A stretch of 64,000 nt of DNA, taken from the NCBI RefSeq assembly GCF_910592395.1, contig NC_088315.1, positions 20,409,219 through 20,473,218 of the forward strand, in the 5' to 3' direction. The notes under the pieces were generated by a model that was given only the letters and a program-made list of their open reading frames with translations, was not told the DNA's origin and did no database searches. Below are positions 60,901-64,000 of the stretch, in pieces (position 1 is the first letter of the stretch; each line of letters begins with the position of its first letter). This DNA comes from Lineus longissimus. Lineage: Eukaryota > Nemertea > Pilidiophora > Heteronemertea > Lineidae. Position numbers and translations under genes: made by a program.

Positions 60901-63232
60901 GATCATCATCAAATATGGCCGACACTAAGCTTTCAAATGCTAATTTTGACGAATGTACATGTTTTGTACATAACCTTATCACTTCGTTCATTGTTACCGT
61001 CAAATCTGTCTAATTAAAGTTCATCATGCCCATGCATTATTTATTCCAGTTGATAAACGCGTACAAGAATAATCCATCTGTTGGAGCAGTTTCAATCATT
61101 GGATTCAAGTAAGTAAAATGCTGACTGCATTGTAGACCTACCAGAACCTTACAGGGTGCGCTAAATTGGCGGGAAATTTTAGCAAATTGAGCGCGGCCAA
61201 CCAAGTGTTAACTCGCGTATGCATTGCTCCACGCAACACGGCGAGATAGCGTGACATTTGGTTGGTCAATCGCTGCAGTTTACGCCGAAGTTTACTGGTA
61301 TTCTTGTCTTAACAGTTAAAGGGACAACTTGGGCGAGAGATCAAGATGGCCAGGAGGACAATGTCTCTACGCACCGCCAGATCTAGCATCATACTCATGC
61401 ATATCTCTAATGATTTTCGTTCATGTTGCGAGGACCTTTATATTCCGTTCCTGACCATCCTGAGATCAGGTTTTTGCTATTCTCCTACCTTGAAATATCG
61501 AGAGGCGGAGTATATTTAAAACCACCGATTACGTCAGGGTGGTTCTTGAATATTGCGCAGTTTTAATAATTTTCCAATGATCTTGTTCGGAGAAGCTGCG
61601 GTACTGCTGGAAGCCATTTTTGTATAAACAAACCATGATATCTCATGCTTGAGTTTTCCCCTTAATAGATCGTTGTTTTCCCGTTTTTCAGGGAGGGCAG
61701 CATCATCGTAATATCAAAGGTGGAACTCGCGGAAAATGTGACAGCAGACGATGCGAAATCGATCGACAGTGAAAGCGTGGCTTCAACTTTGGTGGAGTTT
61801 GTTAAAAATGACCCTCAGGTAGCTGCTGATTTGGGCATTGATACGGAATCTATTTCTGTTAAAGGTAAGTCAGTACTTATGTCGGGAGCGACCAAGGAAA
61901 GTTTCACAACTCTATAAGAGATAGACGAATGACAAAACTCAAAGTAGGCAAATATATTTTATCGGCAGCGGCTGAAGAGTTCTCTGATTTCTCTTGCTGC
62001 TAATGAATCAGAGTGTCGCGTCGGTGGGGAGTTTTTGCAAATCACCCGAAATGCCAACGTGAACGCCTATCTCATTGTTTTACCATCTGATAACGAAGTC
62101 AAACAATGGGAGCCTCTGACGCCTGCTGTCTGGAAGCTGAGCAATGTCAATAGATTGAGGGTCAAGATGGGGAACTGTAGTCAGCCAAAGTTCACCAGCA
62201 TCATCTCTTAAAATGAACTTCCTAACTTGCTGTTTGCAGCTGTCCTTCCAACACAACCACCCCGTCCAACCCCTCTCGAAAGTAAGTAAACATCTTTTAG
62301 CATTTTACCCGTTTGATATTGAGAATGGAAGAATTTGAGTAACTAAAGTTAATAAAGGGCAAGGAAACAGATTGCAAAAGGTAATAAATTACGCTTAATC
62401 AAGTCAAACTAACAGAACAAATTTTTATTTATGAATTGTCTTGTTTTCAGCCGTCACACCCGAGCCTTCAACCGAAAGTCCTCAAATGACAACTTTCTCC
62501 TCAGCAGGGTCAGGTAAGTAATCAATCCACACATGAGAGATCTGGGGATTCACTCGCAAAAATAGAGGTTTTGAGCTTCTGAAAAACTATTTATGTTTTT
62601 TTCAGCCAACACTAAACATGCAACCGGTTGAGGAAATATTATTAACACCACAATCCCTTGCCTAGTTTGTATTCAAAACGTTCCATAAACCAGATTTCTT
62701 GGCAAAACGCTCCGCATCATTGATGCATTTCTACTTAGTTTTTAAAAGACTGTATCATACATGCCATGTTGACATTGAATTGTAACTTGTTTCAGCTGGG
62801 ACATCGACGATACGAATTTGGCTCCCGATCTTGATGGTAATCTTGGTGCTTCTTCTGATTGCTGTGATAGGACTGATGACGTTTTGCATACTCAAGAAAA
62901 AACACCCAGCCCACAAATATCAACATTATCGAGGAGAAAAGTAAGTCTGAGAGTCATTTGGCCAACTCCATCCAGCAACCTGTAGGCCTATAGCACATCA
63001 GTTCGACTGGTGAAGCCGCAGGAAGTTTGAAGGGAAAGGTTTAGTCAAAGACACTTTCACAGATTCCATCATCCAACAGAACTCAACTGGCTATCGTCAT
63101 CAAGAATCTGGGTATGCCCTTCAAAAACTTTGGACATTCAGGGAAAATGAATGTTCTAAAGTACGTTTTCTATGTTCTTGTTTCAGTGAGTATGAGAGTG
63201 ATCGGGCCAGTGTGGCATCGTCTAAAGTCTAG
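29819..63232 (+). CDS. Giant modular mucin-like receptor: F-type lectin / PAN / Link / SEA array, mucin domain, one TM helix (gene span)
   Basis: A gene span assembled from 58 predicted exons. Every splice site is GT/AG and every junction keeps frame. The summed CDS is 11,367 nt (3,788 residues). Order: signal peptide (1-21), units 1-5 (22-2331, 462 residues each), unit 6 (2332-2676), unit 7 (2677-2902), SEA (2903-3014), mucin repeats (3015-3577), SEA (3578-3690), Pro/Thr stalk, TM near 3731-3755, tail to 3788. Domain boundaries mostly fall on phase-1 introns, so whole modules can be duplicated or lost without frame damage. The predicted product is a type I surface glycoprotein. F-type lectins bind fucose, Link domains bind hyaluronan, and SEA domains often self-cleave; that this protein does so is inference. 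The exons are given in the entries below. I know of no named protein with this architecture, so no symbol is offered. Confidence 0.8.
31795..35806 (+). CDS. Array unit 1: F-type lectin, PAN, Link, Thr linker, SEA
   Basis: Exons: F-lectin a 31795-32025, F-lectin b 32368-32595, PAN 32913-33131, Link 33556-33831, Thr linker 34324-34404, SEA a 34729-34835, SEA b 35045-35112, SEA c 35631-35806. The lectin shows VNLAENKP, AVDGDR, GCTHT, NNNWWSVDL, NRGDCCGSR (the RxDx4R fucose motif with the upstream His) and LTLCEVEVY. PAN has six cysteines (GDCSG, GECARECN, ANCKGF, SYCW, GECT). Link shows GHYQITSLDDAEDYC, YCSCGWLSDG and RYNTYC. The linker is TTTPFQITTTTT-like. SEA carries EGSIVV, the self-cleavage consensus. 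Odd points: Ser in CSGSD where all other units have Gly, DIELV rather than DVRLV at the Link start, and a unique intron before the Link exon that is shared only with unit 7. Confidence 0.85.
36178..39848 (+). CDS. Array unit 2: F-type lectin, PAN, Link, Thr linker, SEA
   Basis: Exons: 36178-36408, 36749-36976 (F-lectin), 37294-37512 (PAN), 37884-38159 (Link), 38370-38450 (linker), 38770-38876, 39086-39153, 39673-39848 (SEA). All splice sites and phases are as in unit 1, and the fucose-motif His, RGD and Arg are unchanged. Distinct residues: CEVKVYE for CEVEVYE in the lectin, GYAYCSCGW for GYEYCSCGW in Link, and NDFTED with LMNGYKD in SEA. The PAN-Link intron is the units 2-6 type, which reads open into the Link exon from 37724. 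That extension lacks a splice reason to be coding. Confidence 0.85.
40220..43887 (+). CDS. Array unit 3: F-type lectin, PAN, Link, Thr linker, SEA
   Basis: Exons: 40220-40450, 40792-41019 (F-lectin), 41337-41555 (PAN), 41926-42201 (Link), 42405-42485 (linker), 42810-42916, 43126-43193, 43712-43887 (SEA). Complete and in frame. Distinct residues: EVPPG at the lectin end (shared with unit 4), GFLFND in PAN (shared with unit 6), and EFAASL in SEA (shared with unit 5). A one-base deletion follows the F-lectin a donor in the intron and does not affect coding. The SEA motif EGSIVV is intact. Confidence 0.85.
44259..47931 (+). CDS. Array unit 4: F-type lectin, PAN, Link, Thr linker, SEA
   Basis: Exons: 44259-44489, 44832-45059 (F-lectin), 45377-45595 (PAN), 45966-46241 (Link), 46448-46528 (linker), 46853-46959, 47169-47236, 47756-47931 (SEA). 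Complete, with all cysteines and the fucose motif kept. EVPPG is shared with unit 3, TDFTED with units 1 and 5. The linker acceptor reads TTTATTTCAG where the others have TTTACTTCAG. Confidence 0.85.
48303..51967 (+). CDS. Array unit 5: F-type lectin, PAN, Link, Thr linker, SEA
   Basis: Exons: 48303-48533, 48876-49103 (F-lectin), 49421-49639 (PAN), 50010-50285 (Link), 50485-50565 (linker), 50890-50996, 51206-51273, 51792-51967 (SEA). Complete and in frame. LMNGYKD is shared with unit 2 and EFAASL with unit 3. The G-run in the Link-linker intron is followed by a short deletion (the AGCGGGATT stretch present in other units is missing near 50415). Confidence 0.85.
52339..54606 (+). CDS. Array unit 6: F-type lectin, PAN, Link, Thr linker; SEA deleted
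   Basis: Exons: 52339-52569, 52910-53137 (F-lectin), 53446-53664 (PAN), 54035-54310 (Link), 54526-54606 (linker). Distinct residues: NALDTS for NAQDTS in the lectin and GFLFND in PAN. The expected SEA a and b exons and the 5' half of SEA c, including the GSIVV motif, are missing, so the linker donor most simply splices to unit 7 at 55273, which keeps phase 1. See the entry at 54820 for the SEA remnant. Confidence 0.8.
54820..54901 (+). pseudogene. Truncated SEA c exon remnant of unit 6
   Basis: The intron sequence after the linker (GTTAGTTGAGA) runs straight into the second half of SEA c (CCCTGTATAACTTTGC ... TCTAAACCAG/GTAAGC). Against unit 5 this equals loss of about 1.1 kb (roughly 50781-51886), with AGA as microhomology at the junction. 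The normal acceptor is lost. The preceding GGGTGTTAG could act as a substitute acceptor (start about 54815). Spliced from 54606 it reads V-ETLYNFAKDEPLPADL and so on in the correct frame, which would add a SEA tail without a cleavage site. The polypyrimidine tract is weak, so skipping is more likely. Confidence 0.7.
55273..56607 (+). CDS. Array unit 7: F-type lectin and PAN only
   Basis: Exons: 55273-55503, 55844-56071 (F-lectin), 56389-56607 (PAN). The lectin acceptor is AATAG rather than the AACAG of units 2-6. The lectin ends EAPTG and PAN has TTTYHF instead of TTNYHF. No Link or Thr-linker exon follows. The PAN donor (phase 1) joins the SEA exon at 57005 in frame. The intron after PAN matches unit 1 rather than units 2-6 for about 250 bp and then diverges near 56862, marking the right edge of the duplicated array. 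Confidence 0.85.
56912..56931. repeat. 20-base poly-C run
   Basis: An uninterrupted run of 20 C in the intron just beyond the edge of the array. It is a G-quadruplex-prone and length-unstable tract, and its length may be affected by sequencing. Confidence 0.9.
57005..58083 (+). CDS. SEA domain preceding the mucin exon
   Basis: Exons 57005-57111, 57582-57640 and 57914-58083, with the same three-exon structure and phases (1, 0, 2, 1) as the array SEA domains. The middle exon is three codons shorter. The sequence is clearly diverged: EPSFEVSFKLNQIFTNELSN, MLNAYQNNPYIGKISIQGFK, AGSVIVATKVEL. AGSVIV corresponds to the G/S self-cleavage site. It is more like the 60762-61864 SEA than like the array copies, so it predates the array expansion or is the older type. 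Confidence 0.8.
57285..57370 (-). repeat. tRNA-derived SINE head
   Basis: On the minus strand a B-box GGTTCGAATCC is perfect, and upstream GATCAACTGGTGGAGCAG resembles an imperfect A-box and D-arm. It is inserted in a SEA intron. An intact tRNA is unlikely because the anticodon-arm spacing is irregular. Confidence 0.5.
58396..60084 (+). CDS. Mucin-like tandem-repeat exon (36-bp repeats)
   Basis: A single 1,689-bp exon; acceptor TTTCTCTCAATAG, donor TTAGCAA/GTACGT, both phase 1. It begins ESSDIENVTPGVTESA and then has 45 consecutive 12-residue repeats (58443-60062) of the type METTTPGVTKSV, varying at Pro/His/Tyr, Val/Leu/Ala and Lys/Glu. Thr, Ser and Pro make up more than half of the repeat, as in O-glycosylated mucin domains. 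No cysteines occur. There is no stop in all 45 repeats, so the reading frame is under constraint or the array is young. It separates two SEA domains and would form a long stiff stalk. Confidence 0.85.
60762..61864 (+). CDS. Membrane-proximal SEA domain
   Basis: Exons 60762-60868, 61050-61108 and 61692-61864. Reads PSFDVSFKLKKNFTKDLEDP, LINAYKNNPSVGAVSIIGFK, EGSIIVISKVELAENVTADD. EGSIIV fits the self-cleavage consensus. Lengths and phases equal those of the SEA at 57005-58083. In transmembrane mucins the membrane-proximal SEA is the site where the extracellular part is held non-covalently to the TM subunit; by analogy this is its likely role here. Confidence 0.85.
62240..62513 (+). CDS. Pro/Thr-rich stalk (exons 62240-62281 and 62451-62513)
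   Basis: Exon 62240-62281 encodes AVLPTQPPRPTPLE, and exon 62451-62513 encodes TVTPEPSTESPQMTTFSSAG. Both are phase 1 to phase 1. They form a short O-glycosylatable stalk between the last SEA domain and the membrane helix. Confidence 0.75.
62606..62631 (+). other. Possible alternative exon giving a secreted form
   Basis: An excellent acceptor (TTTATGTTTTTTTCAG) lies between the stalk and TM exons. Spliced from the donor at 62513 in phase 1 it adds ANTKHATG and then TGA, which would end the protein before the membrane helix. No AATAAA was seen between here and the TM exon, so it may be chance or may trigger decay. Confidence 0.3.
62796..62940 (+). CDS. Transmembrane helix and start of the cytoplasmic tail
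   Basis: The acceptor is TTGTTTCAG. It encodes TSTIR, then the hydrophobic helix IWLPILMVILVLLLIAVIG, LMTFCIL, the stop-transfer KKKHP, and HKYQHYRGE. There is a single helix, and positive charges on the inner side fix a type I orientation. The donor AAAA/GTAAGT leaves phase 2. Confidence 0.85.
63187..63232 (+). CDS. Terminal exon: end of the cytoplasmic tail
   Basis: The acceptor is CTTGTTTCAG. Joined to 62940 it reads N-EYESDRASVASSKV and then TAG at 63230-63232. The last four residues, SSKV, fit the class I PDZ-ligand pattern (Ser/Thr at -2, hydrophobic at 0). Two tyrosines in YQHY and one in EYES are possible phosphorylation sites. A signalling role is inference. Confidence 0.75.
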
Positions 63233-63418
63233 ACTGATATCATCCAATCTTCTGCGATATTCTACCTACAATCACCGACAGACTCGCCCGCCTGGTTCTG
63301 CCCCACAGAGGCGACTCACTCTGGACGATTGAGGAGTGGACGAAATTCAAAATGCAGTGGCCCATGATTGTAAATATATTGTTGGCGTCATCTGCGTGTA
63401 AATAGTCAATGACATTTT

Positions 63419-63548
63419 ATTAAAGGCCACAATCATTATCCATTGCCTTCATTAATGTTATATATTGTCAATTATTTTAAAAGCTCGGAGATATACACAT
63501 TTATATTTTGTAATAATGCAATGTACAGGTAATACTTTTGACAATAAA
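63419..63548 (+). terminator. Polyadenylation signals of the giant receptor gene
   Basis: ATTAAA at 63419-63424 and canonical AATAAA at 63543-63548 lie 190-320 bp after the stop codon. This fits a short 3' UTR ending within the window. The cleavage site itself is not visible. Confidence 0.5.
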
Positions 63549-63549
63549 G

Positions 63550-64000
63550 GATGTGAGTTTCACAAAAGCTATAGTTTTCGCTTGCTGTACGTGGCCCTAT
63601 ATCAGGAAACAGGAGTGTGTGCAATCAAAGGCATTTACGGAAATAGGGGGTCAAAACAGTCGGAGTATGAACATTTCTTCAGCTTGGCATGCCAATCAGT
63701 ATTCGGATCAATCAATTATGCACCTCTGCCAACTGTCTGGCTGCGATGGTCTCGGCTCTCTCACCGTTTTGGTAATACAGTGGAGGTGGTGACTGGTTGT
63801 GACCGTCTCTCATCTGTCGCCGTTTTGTCCTTGCGTTTTGTCTATGCGGGGGAGTTGCCAGGCCCGATTCGCTCTATATTTGTCACTGCCTTTTCTCTGC
63901 AGCGCCCGATTTGGTCTTATTGTAACCATTTTCGACTCCCCTCTCCCCCTCACCACCACCACCGCACCGTGGTTGCAAGACGGTGGACAGGCACCCGGCC
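63550..64000. other. No gene recognised downstream
   Basis: Intergenic sequence after the poly(A) signal. A C- and CAC-rich patch lies near 63935-63970. An 84-codon open frame at 63538-63792 has no ATG start and no domain. Confidence 0.4.

Overview
The window is animal (metazoan) nuclear DNA. Genes are split by introns with good GT/AG sites, no bacterial operon structure is visible, and interspersed repeats are frequent (LINE, tRNA-derived SINE, MITE-like). The domain repertoire (F-type lectin, PAN, Link, SEA, Ly6/uPAR, LamG) suggests a marine invertebrate, possibly a non-vertebrate deuterostome or a lophotrochozoan. The sequence alone does not settle which.

Layout. From 1 to 29 kb lies a gene-poor, repeat-rich stretch with two small gene models on the + strand. 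One has a LamG-like exon (8258-8802) joined to a PAN-like terminal exon (9706-9965). A degraded relative of the PAN exon lies inverted at 17517-17740. The other is a Ly6/uPAR-type, probably GPI-anchored protein: exon 20491-20643 can join either of two homologous terminal exons, 22537-22763 or 23413-23618. A signal-peptide exon at 4244-4310 fits it in phase. From 25.35 to 28.66 kb is a 50-bp satellite with a local 200-bp higher-order pattern.

From 29.8 to 63.2 kb one very large gene can be assembled exon by exon. A signal peptide split over two exons is followed by a tandem array of seven ~4-kb units. A complete unit has eight exons encoding an F-type lectin domain (two exons), a PAN/apple domain, a Link domain, a short Thr-rich linker and a SEA domain (three exons). 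Units 1-5 are complete, unit 6 has lost most of its SEA domain through a ~1.1-kb deletion, and unit 7 lacks Link and linker. After the array come a SEA domain, a 1.7-kb mucin exon of 12-residue repeats, another SEA domain, a Pro/Thr stalk, one transmembrane helix and a 30-residue tail ending in a PDZ-ligand-like SSKV. All junctions keep frame. The summed CDS is 11,367 nt, about 3,788 residues. I infer a cell-surface mucin-like receptor with repeated fucose- and possibly hyaluronan-binding modules. Function, expression and the exact splice pattern are not shown by the sequence.

The units are nearly identical, introns included, and carry mosaic variants. This indicates recent tandem duplication with unequal exchange or gene conversion.
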